Assembly (NCBI RefSeq): GCF_036227105.1
Contig: NZ_CP109434.1
Location: 6,978,501 to 7,042,500 of the forward strand
Direction: 5' to 3'
Length of the DNA stretch: 64,000 nt
Origin: Amycolatopsis sp. NBC_01488
GTDB taxonomy: Bacteria; Actinomycetota; Actinomycetes; Mycobacteriales; Pseudonocardiaceae
Notes under the pieces: model-generated
Database searches by the model: none
Told to the model about the DNA's origin: nothing
The model's input: only the letters and a program-made list of their open reading frames with translations
In this document: piece by piece, positions 52,622 to 61,614 of the stretch
Layout of the letters: every line of letters starts with the position of its first letter
How positions within the stretch are numbered: position 1 is the first letter of the stretch
Position numbers and translations under genes: made by a program

Positions 52622-52825
52622 TCAGATGACGCTGACGCGCTGGGCCTGGGGGCCCTTCTGGCCCTGGCCGATTTCGAACTCCACCCGCTGGCCCTCATCG
52701 AGGGACTTGAATCCGGTGCCCTGGATCTCGGAGTAGTGGACGAACACGTCCGGGCCCCCGCCATCCTGGGCGATGAAGCCGAAGCCCTTTTCGCCGTTGA
52801 ACCACTTGACACTGCCCTGAGCCAT
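52622..52825 (-). CDS. cspA: Cold-shock protein, CspA family
   Basis: A 67-residue single cold-shock domain with RNP1 KGFGFI and RNP2 VFVHY, binding single-stranded RNA or DNA. It begins [14 protein letters not shown], typical of the actinobacterial CspA/SC1.8 group. A clear hairpin follows. It is monocistronic, between the desaturase and tmsB genes. Confidence 0.95.
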   Translation of the reverse strand: MAQGSVKWFNGEKGFGFIAQDGGGPDVFVHYSEIQGTGFKSLDEGQRVEFEIGQGQKGPQAQRVSVI

Positions 52826-52924
52826 ACCAATACCTACTCTTTGTAGTGAGCCTGGGCACCCCGATCGGACACCCCGGTCTCACCATCATCCTCCCATTCC
52901 CGTCCGCGTGGGGCACGCTCGGTG

Positions 52925-54190
52925 TCAAACACCCCAATCGGGCCGCAGCGGCATGCCCATCCCGCCCTCGCGATCGGTCCGCACGCCGAGGATCTGGTGC
53001 AGCTCGATCTCGCGCCGTTCGAAGGCCAATCGGCAGGCCGCGAGGTACAGCGCCCACACCCGGCTGCGCCCGGCACCGGCCTCGGCGACGGCCTCGTCCC
53101 AGTGCTCGTCGAGGTTCGCGCACCACCCGGCCAGGGTCAGCCCGTAGTGCTCGCGGAGGTTCTCCGAGTGCCGGACCTCGAGGCCGGCGTCGTGCATGGC
53201 CGTGACGAGCTCGCCCGGCGCCTCGAGCTCGCCGTCCGGGAAGACGTAGCGGTCGATGAACCCGCGCGAGCGGTGGGCGACGCTGGTGTCCGGGTTGGTG
53301 ATGCAGTGGTTGAGCAGGCGCCCGTGCGGCTTGAGCTTCTCGGCGAGGAACCGGAAGTAGCCGGGCACGTTCCGGGCGCCGATGTGCTCGGTCAGGCCGA
53401 TCGACGAGATCGCGTCGAACCCGGTCTCGGTGACGTCCCGGTAGTCCAGGTGGCGGACCTCCGCGCGGTCGGCCAGGCCGAGGGCCACGATGTTCTTCTG
53501 CGCCCACTGGGCCTGCTCGCGCGAAAGCGTGACGCCGAGCGCCTCGACGCCGTAGTGGCGGACGGCGTGCGCGACCATCCCGCCCCAGCCGCAGCCGACG
53601 TCGAGCAGTTTCATCCCCGGCTGGAGGCCGAGCTTGCGGCAGACCAGGTCGAACTTGTGGAACTGCGCCTCCTCCAGCGAAGCGTCCGCCTCCGGGAAGA
53701 CCGCGCACGTGTAGGCCATCGACGGGCCGAGGACCAGCTCGTAGAACCGGTTGGACACGTCGTAGTGGCTGGCGATGGCCTCGCTGTCGCGGCTCTTGGA
53801 GTGCCGCAAAGCGGTCATCCCGCGCCGGAACCGGCTCGGGTGCTCCTCGGCGGGCGGCTTGACGACCCGCAGGTGGCGGGGGCCGAGCTTGCGCAGCAGC
53901 CACAGCCGGTCGGCCGGGGTGAGCTGGTCGACCTGGGCCGAGAGCGCGTGCAGCGCGGTGTAGAGGTCGCCGGTGACGTCGAGCGCGCCCGCGACGTACG
54001 CGCGGGCGAGGCCGAGGTCGCCGGGGGAGGACATCAGGTAGTCCAGCGCGAGCGGCGAGCGCACCTGGATGGCGACCGGCGCGTCGGCCGGGCCGCTGCT
54101 GCTGCCGTCGTAGGCGGTGATCGACACGGTCGCGCGGGGGCCGAGAAGCCGCTCGAAGACCTCGCCGACGGAGGTGGTTGCCTGGGTCAC
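52925..54190 (-). CDS. tmsB: SAM-dependent fatty acid C10 methyltransferase (TmsB/UfaA1-like)
   Basis: A 421-residue cyclopropane-fatty-acid-synthase-family methyltransferase: an N-terminal lipid-binding region, then SAM motif LDVGCGWGGM, SRVLGVT-type strand and the SSIGLTEHIG bicarbonate/active-site region. It is preceded by the FAD-dependent gene 11 bases upstream. That pair (tmsA-tmsB, also bfaB-bfaA or Rv0449c-ufaA1) is known to convert oleoyl phospholipid to 10-methylene and then 10-methylstearate (tuberculostearate). GTG 54190 has GAAAGGAA upstream. True cyclopropane synthase is the alternative, made unlikely by the neighbour. Confidence 0.87.
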   Translation of the reverse strand: MTQATTSVGEVFERLLGPRATVSITAYDGSSSGPADAPVAIQVRSPLALDYLMSSPGDLGLARAYVAGALDVTGDLYTALHALSAQVDQLTPADRLWLLRKLGPRHLRVVKPPAEEHPSRFRRGMTALRHSKSRDSEAIASHYDVSNRFYELVLGPSMAYTCAVFPEADASLEEAQFHKFDLVCRKLGLQPGMKLLDVGCGWGGMVAHAVRHYGVEALGVTLSREQAQWAQKNIVALGLADRAEVRHLDYRDVTETGFDAISSIGLTEHIGARNVPGYFRFLAEKLKPHGRLLNHCITNPDTSVAHRSRGFIDRYVFPDGELEAPGELVTAMHDAGLEVRHSENLREHYGLTLAGWCANLDEHWDEAVAEAGAGRSRVWALYLAACRLAFERREIELHQILGVRTDREGGMGMPLRPDWGV

Positions 54191-54201
54191 GTTCGTTCCT
54201 T

Positions 54202-55593
54202 TCACCGGCGGCGGACGCATTTCTCGTAGAGGCCGAGCAGGCGCCCGGCCGGGTCGTAGGTCCGCTTGAGCGCCCGGTAGGTGTCGCCGTTGTAGAGCCG
54301 CCAGAACTCGTCCTCGGAGTAGAAGCTGTCCGAATAGAGCGACTTGTGGCCGCCCAGCCGGGTGACCTCGGCTTCGATCATCCGGTTGTGCACGCCGTCG
54401 CGCTCGCCGGGGTCGAGCGGCACGGCCGACCAGAAGCCGAAGTTGACGTACAGCGCGTCCGGGTCCAGCTCGTAGAGCGGCCAGCGCACGCCGCCGGGAC
54501 GCTGCCGCAGCGGGCAGATCCAGACCGGGCTGATCGGGATCTCGCGTTCGAAGAACTCGAGGAAGTCCGCGGCCCGGCCGACCGGCACCTCGATGTCCTG
54601 CACGATCGTCTCTTCCGGCGGCAGCCGCCGGAGCTTGAGCAGCCGCTGCGCGATCTTGAGCCGGCGGTCGAGCGCCACGGCCTTCCAGTACACCGACGAG
54701 CGCAGGAACCGGCGGCCGAGCAGCAGCCGCGGCAGGCGGTGCTGGACGCCGAACGCGCGCGAGCACCAGAACCAGTCCGTGTCCCAGCGCCAGAGGTAGT
54801 CGCGGACGGTGAGGTGGTCGGTCTCGCGGGCCCGGATCGACCGGTAGTAGATGTCCAGCCAGGTGTAGTCGCTGGTCGCGGGCGCGGTGTCGGTGAAGCT
54901 CGCCAGGGTCAGGTAGAGCTCGTCCGGGCCGAACACCGTGCCGTCGACGAAGTCGTGCTCGCCGCTGTCGCAGGCCTCCGTGAGCGCCCGGAAGTAGGTG
55001 TCCCGGTCGTGGTAGCGGACGTGGTGGAGCTCGACGAACGGCTTGACCGGCTCGAGGAGGATCTTCAGGCGCAGCGCGTAGCCGAGGGTGCCGTAGGAGT
55101 TGGGGAAGCCGCGGAAGAGAGCCGCGTGCTCGTTGTCCGGCGTGGCGACGACGATCCGGCCGTCCCCGGTGAGGATTTCCAGCTCGAGCACCGACTCGTG
55201 CGGCATGCCGTTGCGGAACGACGAGGACTCGATGCCGAGGCCGGTGACCGCGCCGCCCAGGGTGATGGTCTTGAGCTGCGGGACGACCAGGGGCATCAGG
55301 CCGTGCGGCAGGGTGGCGTCGACGAGCTGCTCGTAGGTGACCATCCCCTCGACGTCGGCGGTGCGGGTTTCGGGGTCGACGCGCAGCACGTTGGTGAAGC
55401 CCGAAACGTCCAGTCCGGGGTGTTTCGCGGCGGCTCGGGAGCGGAAGAGGTTGGACGTCCGCTTCGCCAGCCGGACGGTGGCTTCGCCGCCGATCGCGGT
55501 GAGCTGCCGGCGCAGGGCGTCGACGCGGGCTTCGTGCTCGGGGAACGCCGGGCCCGGACGGGCTTCCGGCACCCCGGCCTGATCGATGGTCAC
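54202..55593 (-). CDS. tmsA: FAD-binding oxidoreductase for 10-methylene fatty acid reduction (TmsA-like)
   Basis: A 463-residue vanillyl-alcohol-oxidase/DWARF1-type flavoprotein. The FAD-binding part includes TNVLRVDPETRTADVEG and LGGAVTGLGIESSSFRNG; no CX motif for covalent FAD is apparent. DHCR24/DWARF1 relatives reduce C=C bonds. In the tms pathway this enzyme reduces the 10-methylene intermediate with NADPH. Start ATG 55593, with the DUF6292 gene divergent. Its 11-base spacing to tmsB supports one operon. Confidence 0.85.
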   Translation of the reverse strand: MTIDQAGVPEARPGPAFPEHEARVDALRRQLTAIGGEATVRLAKRTSNLFRSRAAAKHPGLDVSGFTNVLRVDPETRTADVEGMVTYEQLVDATLPHGLMPLVVPQLKTITLGGAVTGLGIESSSFRNGMPHESVLELEILTGDGRIVVATPDNEHAALFRGFPNSYGTLGYALRLKILLEPVKPFVELHHVRYHDRDTYFRALTEACDSGEHDFVDGTVFGPDELYLTLASFTDTAPATSDYTWLDIYYRSIRARETDHLTVRDYLWRWDTDWFWCSRAFGVQHRLPRLLLGRRFLRSSVYWKAVALDRRLKIAQRLLKLRRLPPEETIVQDIEVPVGRAADFLEFFEREIPISPVWICPLRQRPGGVRWPLYELDPDALYVNFGFWSAVPLDPGERDGVHNRMIEAEVTRLGGHKSLYSDSFYSEDEFWRLYNGDTYRALKRTYDPAGRLLGLYEKCVRRR

Positions 55594-55630
55594 GGACTCG
55601 ATCCTGCCTCACGGGGAGGGCGGACGCACT

Positions 55631-56164
55631 GTGCCGTCGGGCATGACCGCCGGATCTTCGCGGTTGATCGTCGCGGGGCCGGGGTATCCGGCGCTCGGAC
55701 CGCGGGGATCCCGCGACGTCCGGGGGCGTCCTGGGGAAAGCGAGGCGGCGTTGAGCATTCTGATCGATTTCGGGCGCGACACGGAGTTCTCGTTCGAGCG
55801 GGGGCTGCGCGGGTACGTGGCCGCGGTGGCGCGCGGGGTGGGGGTCGGGCTGGAGTCCTGCACGCTGGACGCGGGAACCCCCGCGGTCGCCTACATCGCG
55901 CTCGACTGGCGGCTGAGCCGCTTCCCCGACCACGACCTGGCGCTCGTCTGGGACGAGACCCACGGCTGGGCGGCGGCGGTCGAGGACGCCGACGGGGCGA
56001 CGGTGCTGTCGTATCTGGGCGGCGAGGTGCTGCCCGAGCCGCGCGCGGTGGTCCGGTTCCTGGCGGCCCTGCGCGCCGACGACCCGGAGGCCGGGACGCT
56101 CGAGGCACCGGCGTTGCGTGCGCCGGGCGCGCACGAGGAGCTGCTGGGCGCGCTGGGCCGTTAG
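55631..56164 (+). CDS. DUF6292 family protein
   Basis: About 177 residues from GTG 55631, which has GGGGAGGG ten bases upstream; ATG 55643 and TTG 55751 are alternatives. The conserved part begins near residue 40 (RGLRGYVAAVARGVGVG, then LDWRLSRFPDHDLALVWDETHGWAAAVE), matching the small actinobacterial DUF6292 proteins of unknown function. A longer start would overlap the divergent tmsA start and is unlikely. It ends 15 bases before the S9 peptidase gene. Confidence 0.7.
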   Translation: MPSGMTAGSSRLIVAGPGYPALGPRGSRDVRGRPGESEAALSILIDFGRDTEFSFERGLRGYVAAVARGVGVGLESCTLDAGTPAVAYIALDWRLSRFPDHDLALVWDETHGWAAAVEDADGATVLSYLGGEVLPEPRAVVRFLAALRADDPEAGTLEAPALRAPGAHEELLGALGR

Positions 56165-56179
56165 CGGCAGACTGGCCCC

Positions 56180-58066
56180 ATGGACGTGGGGGAGCTGACG
56201 GCGGAAGCCGTGGTGGACCGGGTGGTGCCGCGCGAGCCGCGGATCTCTCCGGACGGCCGGTGGGTCGCTTACGTGACGGCGCCGGTGGGCCGGGTGGGCG
56301 AGTTCCCGGTCACCGGGTTGTGGCTCGCACCGGCGGACGGGAGTGCGGCCCCTCGGGAGCTGGCGGCGGGTGCGGCGGAGAACCACTCGCCGCGGTGGGC
56401 CGCGGACTCCGGTTCGGTGTTCTTCCGGTCGGATCGCGCTCGGAGGGGAACCGCGCAGCTGTACCGCGTCGGCCTGCACGGCGGTGAGCCCGAGCGGCTG
56501 ACCGGGGCCGCCGGAGTCAGCGGGTTCGCGCCGCTGCCGGGGGCGGAGTCGGTCGTGGTGATCGCGCCGGATCCGGAGGATCAGGCGGGCGACCCCCGGG
56601 TCCGGATGGTCCGGCCGGGCGGGGATGGGAGCCCGCGGCCGTCCGGAGAACCCGAGGGCCGTCCCGATCCGCCGGGCTCGTCGCGCGTCTGGGACACGCA
56701 GGCCCGCCCCGACCGGCTGTGGCGGCTCGACCTCCGCACTTCGGCCGTCAGCCCGCTCGGCGACCTCGGTGACCGCCACGTCCGGGAAGTCGCCGTCCGG
56801 CCGGACGGCACCGCCCTCGCCGTCATCACCTGGTCCTGCGCCGACCGTGAACCCGGTGTCTTCGAACCCGGCCTGCACCTCGTCGATCCCGCCACCGGGG
56901 AGACCCGCGACCTCGCCGCCCCGGCCGTGGAAGCGTCCTCCCCGGTCTGGTGGCACGACGGCACCGGCTGGCACCTCGCCTACCTCGGCCTGACCCCGCC
57001 CGGCCTGGTCGGCGGCACCGCGATCTTCGACGGCGCCGAGAACCTCACCGCGGGCCTCTCGAGCTGCCCGACCGAACTCGTCCAGGTCGACGGCGGCCTG
57101 CCCCTCGTCCTGTTCGCCGACGGCCTGGACACGATCATCCGCCGCCTCGACGCCACGTTCACCGAGGTCGCCGGAGTCCAGGGCACCGCCCTGACCGCGA
57201 GCCGCGACGGCGAAACCGTCGCCCTGGTCCGGAGCACCGGCACCGAGCCAGACGAGGTCCACGCCGGACCACCGCACGCACTGGTCCGCGTCGGCCGAAC
57301 TGCCCCGAACCACCAGTGGGGCACCCAGCACCGGCTGAACTACCGAGCCGCCGACGGCCTCGACCTCGACGGCCTCCTCGTCCTCCCGCCGGGCAGGACG
57401 GCGAGCGACGGCCCGTTCCCGCTGGTCACCCTCGTCCACGGCGGCCCGCACGACCGGTACGCCGACCGCTTCCACCTCGGCTGGTACCCCTCGGGCCAGT
57501 GGCTCGCCGCCGCCGGCTTCGCGGTGTTCCTCCCGAACGCGCGCGGCGGTCTCGGCCACGGTCACGCCTTCGCCGCCAGCGTCGCCGGGGACGTCGGCGG
57601 CGCGGAGTTCACCGACGTCCTCACCGGGATCGACCTGCTGGTGCACGACGGCGTCGCGGACGAACACCGGCTCGGGATCGGCGGCTGGAGCCACGGCGGG
57701 TTCTTCGCCGCCTGGGCCGTCACGCAGACCGACCGCTTCGCCGCGGCCGTCGTCGGGGCGGGCGTCACCGACTGGCCGCTGCTCGCGGCCACCGGTGAGC
57801 ACACCCGGTTCGAAGCCGCGCTCGGCGGCCGGGCGAACAGCCCCCTCACCCACGCGGCGAAGATCCGCACGCCGGTCCTGATCCTGCACGGCGAAGACGA
57901 CACCAACGTCCCGCTCTCGCAGGCCGAACTCCTGCACCGGGCGCTCAGCGGAAAACACCACGACTTCGTCGTCTACCCGCGCGAGAACCACTCGATCCGC
58001 GAACGCGCGCACCAGATCGACGTCCTGCACCGCACGCGCGACTGGTTCTCACACCTGCTCGCCTAG
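56180..58066 (+). CDS. S9 family prolyl-oligopeptidase-type peptidase
   Basis: A 628-residue serine peptidase: an N-terminal beta-propeller (about 20-380, with repeated ISPDGRWVAYV-type blades) and a C-terminal alpha/beta-hydrolase domain with nucleophile Ser504 in GGWSHGGFFA, Asp in HGEDDTNVP and His in RENHSIRE. S9 enzymes cleave short peptides after defined residues; acylaminoacyl-peptidase is the closest class. No signal peptide, so it is cytoplasmic. Its 3' end overlaps the convergent hpaD gene by 18 bases. Confidence 0.9.
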   Translation: MDVGELTAEAVVDRVVPREPRISPDGRWVAYVTAPVGRVGEFPVTGLWLAPADGSAAPRELAAGAAENHSPRWAADSGSVFFRSDRARRGTAQLYRVGLHGGEPERLTGAAGVSGFAPLPGAESVVVIAPDPEDQAGDPRVRMVRPGGDGSPRPSGEPEGRPDPPGSSRVWDTQARPDRLWRLDLRTSAVSPLGDLGDRHVREVAVRPDGTALAVITWSCADREPGVFEPGLHLVDPATGETRDLAAPAVEASSPVWWHDGTGWHLAYLGLTPPGLVGGTAIFDGAENLTAGLSSCPTELVQVDGGLPLVLFADGLDTIIRRLDATFTEVAGVQGTALTASRDGETVALVRSTGTEPDEVHAGPPHALVRVGRTAPNHQWGTQHRLNYRAADGLDLDGLLVLPPGRTASDGPFPLVTLVHGGPHDRYADRFHLGWYPSGQWLAAAGFAVFLPNARGGLGHGHAFAASVAGDVGGAEFTDVLTGIDLLVHDGVADEHRLGIGGWSHGGFFAAWAVTQTDRFAAAVVGAGVTDWPLLAATGEHTRFEAALGGRANSPLTHAAKIRTPVLILHGEDDTNVPLSQAELLHRALSGKHHDFVVYPRENHSIRERAHQIDVLHRTRDWFSHLLA

Positions 58067-59092
58067 TTTGAATTCCGTGTTCCCGGGGGTGCAGGAGAAC
58101 CCGTCTGCGCCGATGGTGATGTCGGTCTCCTGCGGCTGAGCTCGGGTGACGACGGGTGTCACCGAACCGGAAAGGCCGAGCACGGCCGACGCGTCGGTGT
58201 ACCAGCTTGGCACTACGGGGTTGCCCCACCAGTCGCGGCGTTGGGGGTTGTGCACGTCCCAGGTGATCACGGGGTTGTCCGGGTCGCCGGTGTAGTAGTC
58301 GTGGGTGTAGATCTCGATGCGGTGCCCGTCGGGGTCCCGGAGGTAGAGGTAGAACGCGTTCGACACACCGTGCCGGCCCGGGCCGCGCTCGATCGTGGCG
58401 GGTTGGCGCAGTGCGCCGAGGTGATCGCAGATGTGCAGGATCTGGTGCCGTTCGTGTGACGCGAACGCGATGTGGTGCAGCCGCGGTCCGTCGCCGCCGG
58501 TCAGGGCGACGTCGTGCACCGTCGGTTTGCGGAACATCCAGGCGGCGTAGAGCGTGCCGTCGGCGTCCTGGATGTCCTCGGACACGCGGAAACCCAGGCC
58601 TTGGTAGTATGTCCGGGCCGCCGCGACGTCCGGGGTGTCGAGGTTGAAGTGGTCCAACCGCGACAGTGCGCCGGCGCCGTGGAGGTCGTAGCGCTGCGTG
58701 AACCGCTCGACGTGCTCGGCGTCGTGGAAGAACTCCACCGGGAATCCCAGCGGGTCGATGACGCGTACCGCGTCGCCGATGCCGCGTGTGGCACCCGCCG
58801 GACGGCGCTCGACGGGGCAGCCGAGTTCGCGGTAGTAGGCCTGCGCGAGGTCGAGGTCGGTCGCGTTCCGCACGCGGTAGGCGAGCACGGCCAGTGCGGG
58901 TGCCGGTCCGGTGCGCAGGATCAGCGAATGGTGCAGGTACTCCTCGAAGGCCCGCAGGTACAGCGTTTGCGCATCTTCGTGGGTGACCACGAGTCCGAGC
59001 ACGTCGACGTAGAACGCGCGCGACGCCGCCAGGTCGGTGACGACCAGTTCGGCGTAGGCGCAGCGGAGGACGTCCGGCGGGGCGGCGGTCAT
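58049..59092 (-). CDS. hpaD: 3,4-dihydroxyphenylacetate (homoprotocatechuate) 2,3-dioxygenase
   Basis: A 347-residue extradiol ring-cleavage dioxygenase of the vicinal-oxygen-chelate fold, with two glyoxalase-like halves. Metal ligands are His in SRLDHFNLD, His in RLHHIAFAS and Glu in RIEIYTHDY. It opens homoprotocatechuate to 5-carboxymethyl-2-hydroxymuconate semialdehyde, the substrate of the dehydrogenase encoded just upstream. ATG overlaps the hpaE stop by four bases. It ends the operon. Confidence 0.91.
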   Translation of the reverse strand: MTAAPPDVLRCAYAELVVTDLAASRAFYVDVLGLVVTHEDAQTLYLRAFEEYLHHSLILRTGPAPALAVLAYRVRNATDLDLAQAYYRELGCPVERRPAGATRGIGDAVRVIDPLGFPVEFFHDAEHVERFTQRYDLHGAGALSRLDHFNLDTPDVAAARTYYQGLGFRVSEDIQDADGTLYAAWMFRKPTVHDVALTGGDGPRLHHIAFASHERHQILHICDHLGALRQPATIERGPGRHGVSNAFYLYLRDPDGHRIEIYTHDYYTGDPDNPVITWDVHNPQRRDWWGNPVVPSWYTDASAVLGLSGSVTPVVTRAQPQETDITIGADGFSCTPGNTEFKLGEQV

Positions 59093-60597
59093 GATTGTCC
59101 CTTCCAGACGGTGCCGAAGCGGGGCGGGTGCACCGGCCCGAGCGAGACGTGGATCGCCTGCTGGTGGGTGTAGAAGTCGAGCGACCGGTAGCCACCCTCG
59201 TGACCGAGGCCGGAGGCCTTGACCCCGCCGAACGGCGTCCGCAGGTCGCGGACGTTGTGCGAGTTCAGCCAGACCATCCCGGCGTCGACCGACTGCGCGA
59301 AGGTGTGCGCGCGCTGCAGGTTCGCCGTCCAGAGGTAGGCGGCCAGGCCGTACTTGACGGCGTTGGCCAGGGCCAGGGCTTCGGCCTCGGTGTCGAACGG
59401 CGTCAGCGCGACGACCGGCCCGAAGATCTCCTCCTGGAAGATCCGCGCGGACGACGGGACATCGGCGAACACCGTCGGCGCCAGGTAGTTGCCGGTGGGC
59501 AACCCGGGCGGACGGCCGCCACCGGCGAGCAGGCGGCCTTCGGACTTGCCCAGCTCGACGTAGCTCAGCACCTTCGCGTAGTGCTCGGGGTGGACCAGCG
59601 CGCCGACCTCGGTGCCCGGGTCGTGCGGATCCCCGACGACGATGTTCGCCGCGCGCTCGGCGTAGCGGGCGCAGAACTCGTCGTAGACCGGCCGCTCGAC
59701 GAGGATCCGGCTGCCGGCGGTGCACCGCTCACCGTTGAGGGAGAACACACCGAAAAGCGTCGAGTCGAGGGCGGCGTCGAGATCGGCGTCGGCGAACACG
59801 ATCGCCGGGGACTTGCCGCCCAGCTCCATCGACATGCCCTTCAGCCCGGCGGCGCAGTTGCGGTAGATCGTCTGCCCGGTCGTGGTCTCGCCCGTGAACG
59901 AGATCAGCGGGACGTGCGGGTGCTTGACCAGCGCGTCACCCGCCTCCTCCCCGACGCCGTTGACCAGGTTGAACACGCCCTCCGGCAGGCCCGCGCCGGC
60001 GAAGATCCCGGCCCACAGGCCCGCCGACAGCGGCGTGAACTCGGCCGGTTTGAGCACGACCGTGCAGCCCGAAGCCAGCGCCGGCGCGAGCTTCCAGCTC
60101 TCCAGCATGAACGGGGTGTTCCACGGCGTGATCAGCCCGGCGACGCCGACCGGCTTGCGGTGCACGTAGTTCACCTGCCGCCCCGGCACCCGGTAGGTGT
60201 CGTCGGCCTGCGCGACGACGAGGTCGGCGAAGAACCGGAAGTTCTCGGCGGCGCGGTGCGCCTGCCCGAGCGCCTGGGTGATCGGCAGGCCGGTGTCGAA
60301 CGTCTCCAGCTCGGCGAGCCGCCGGTCCTGCGCTTCGACAGCATCAGCGATCCTGTTCAGCACCCGCGCCCGTGCCCGCGGCAGCATCCGCGGCCACGGC
60401 CCGTCGGTGAACGCCGTGCGCGCCGCCGCGACCGCCCGGTCGACGTCCGCCGCCTGCCCCGCCGCCGCGGTCACGTAGGGCGTGTTGGACACCGGGTCCA
60501 GCACGTCGAACGTCTTACCGGAGACGCTGCCGACGAGCTCGCCGCCGATGTAGTGCCTCAGCTCGCCCGGCAGTCCCTCCGGCACGTAGTGGGTCAT
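59089..60597 (-). CDS. hpaE: 5-carboxymethyl-2-hydroxymuconate semialdehyde dehydrogenase
   Basis: A 502-residue aldehyde dehydrogenase with catalytic Glu in MELGGKSP and Cys in NGERCTAGSR, and NAD-binding FTGETTTG. The N-terminus HYIGGELVGSVSGKTFDVLDP is typical of HpaE. It oxidises the ring-cleavage semialdehyde to 5-carboxymethyl-2-hydroxymuconate. It overlaps the aldolase gene upstream and hpaD downstream by four bases each. Confidence 0.9.
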   Translation of the reverse strand: MTHYVPEGLPGELRHYIGGELVGSVSGKTFDVLDPVSNTPYVTAAAGQAADVDRAVAAARTAFTDGPWPRMLPRARARVLNRIADAVEAQDRRLAELETFDTGLPITQALGQAHRAAENFRFFADLVVAQADDTYRVPGRQVNYVHRKPVGVAGLITPWNTPFMLESWKLAPALASGCTVVLKPAEFTPLSAGLWAGIFAGAGLPEGVFNLVNGVGEEAGDALVKHPHVPLISFTGETTTGQTIYRNCAAGLKGMSMELGGKSPAIVFADADLDAALDSTLFGVFSLNGERCTAGSRILVERPVYDEFCARYAERAANIVVGDPHDPGTEVGALVHPEHYAKVLSYVELGKSEGRLLAGGGRPPGLPTGNYLAPTVFADVPSSARIFQEEIFGPVVALTPFDTEAEALALANAVKYGLAAYLWTANLQRAHTFAQSVDAGMVWLNSHNVRDLRTPFGGVKASGLGHEGGYRSLDFYTHQQAIHVSLGPVHPPRFGTVWKGQS

Positions 60598-61541
60598 GCC
60601 GTCCCCTCCACGGTGAAGCCGTCGACCGGCGAAAGATACTTCTCGCCTTCCGCCAGGAAATCCCGGATCCGGGCGATCCCGGCCTCGGTCGGGGTGATCA
60701 GCGGCGGCCGCACCTGCCCGGACGCGATCAGCCCGCGCTGCTGCAGCACCCACTTGCCGGGCGCGGGATTGGTCTCGACGACCAGCAGGTCGACCAGCGG
60801 GTGCAGGCCGTAGTGGATCTCCCGGGCACGTTCGTGGTCGCCCGCCTGCCAGGCGGTGTACATCTCGGCGCACGCCCCCGGCGCGATGTTGGCCGTCGCG
60901 CTGACGAACCCGGCACCCCCCAAAGCCAGCAGCGGCAGACAGAGCAGCTCCACCCCCGACCACACCAGCAACTCCCGGCCGCACAACTGCAGCACCCGGG
61001 AGAAGTGCTCGAAATCCTTCGTCGTCTCCTTGATCCCGACGAAGTTGCCGCACGAACGGAACAGCCGCGCGACCGTCTCCGGCGCAAGATCGACCGCGGT
61101 CCGGCTCGGCACGTTGTAGGCAACGATCGGCAGGTCCGGGAACTCCCGGCACACCGTGCGGTACCAGACGAACAACGCCTCCTGCGTCGGCCGCGCATAA
61201 TACGGCGTGACCACCAGCGCAGCGTCGATCCCCGCGTCCCGCGCGGCGCCCGTCAACTCCACGGTCTCCTCGAGCTTCGCCGACCCGGTCCCCGCAACGA
61301 TCGGAACGCGGTCGCCGACCTCCGCGGCCACCGTCCGGATCACCTCCGCCCGCTCGGCAACGGACTGCGAACCCGGCTCGCCCGTGGAACCGCCGATCGA
61401 GATGCCGTGGCTACCCGCAGCGAGCTGCCAGCGCACCAGGTTCGCCAAGCCGTCGAGGTCGACGACCCCAGCGGCGGTGAACGGCGTCACCAGCGCCGCG
61501 ATCGACCCGCGGATGACCTGAGGATCGGAGCGGAAACGCAT
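60594..61541 (-). CDS. DapA-superfamily pyruvate lyase/aldolase of the hpa operon
   Basis: A 315-residue class I aldolase of the DHDPS/NAL family: GGSTGEPGSQS, VVTPYYARP, the tyrosine in VAYNVPSRT and the Schiff-base Lys in VGIKETTKD. Annotated DapA is unlikely because of its place inside a catabolic operon. Such members are often found with homoprotocatechuate genes. It may cleave the late pathway intermediate to pyruvate and succinate semialdehyde in place of HpaI, or act as a decarboxylase (inference). Confidence 0.82.
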   Translation of the reverse strand: MRFRSDPQVIRGSIAALVTPFTAAGVVDLDGLANLVRWQLAAGSHGISIGGSTGEPGSQSVAERAEVIRTVAAEVGDRVPIVAGTGSAKLEETVELTGAARDAGIDAALVVTPYYARPTQEALFVWYRTVCREFPDLPIVAYNVPSRTAVDLAPETVARLFRSCGNFVGIKETTKDFEHFSRVLQLCGRELLVWSGVELLCLPLLALGGAGFVSATANIAPGACAEMYTAWQAGDHERAREIHYGLHPLVDLLVVETNPAPGKWVLQQRGLIASGQVRPPLITPTEAGIARIRDFLAEGEKYLSPVDGFTVEGTA

Positions 61542-61614
61542 GAGAGTCCCTTCCAGGCGTCAAAGGTGGCGGTAGACAACGAGACGATCCGCGACTCACC
61601 CGGCGCGGCACCAT

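Noticed and set aside
52925-54190. Plain cyclopropane fatty acid synthase
   Set aside because: The adjacent FAD-dependent partner gene gives the two-gene tms signature for 10-methyl branching, which fits better.
60594-61541. Lysine-biosynthetic dapA (4-hydroxy-tetrahydrodipicolinate synthase)
   Set aside because: Position inside the hpa catabolic operon, coupled by overlap to hpaE, argues for a catabolic aldolase of the same superfamily.
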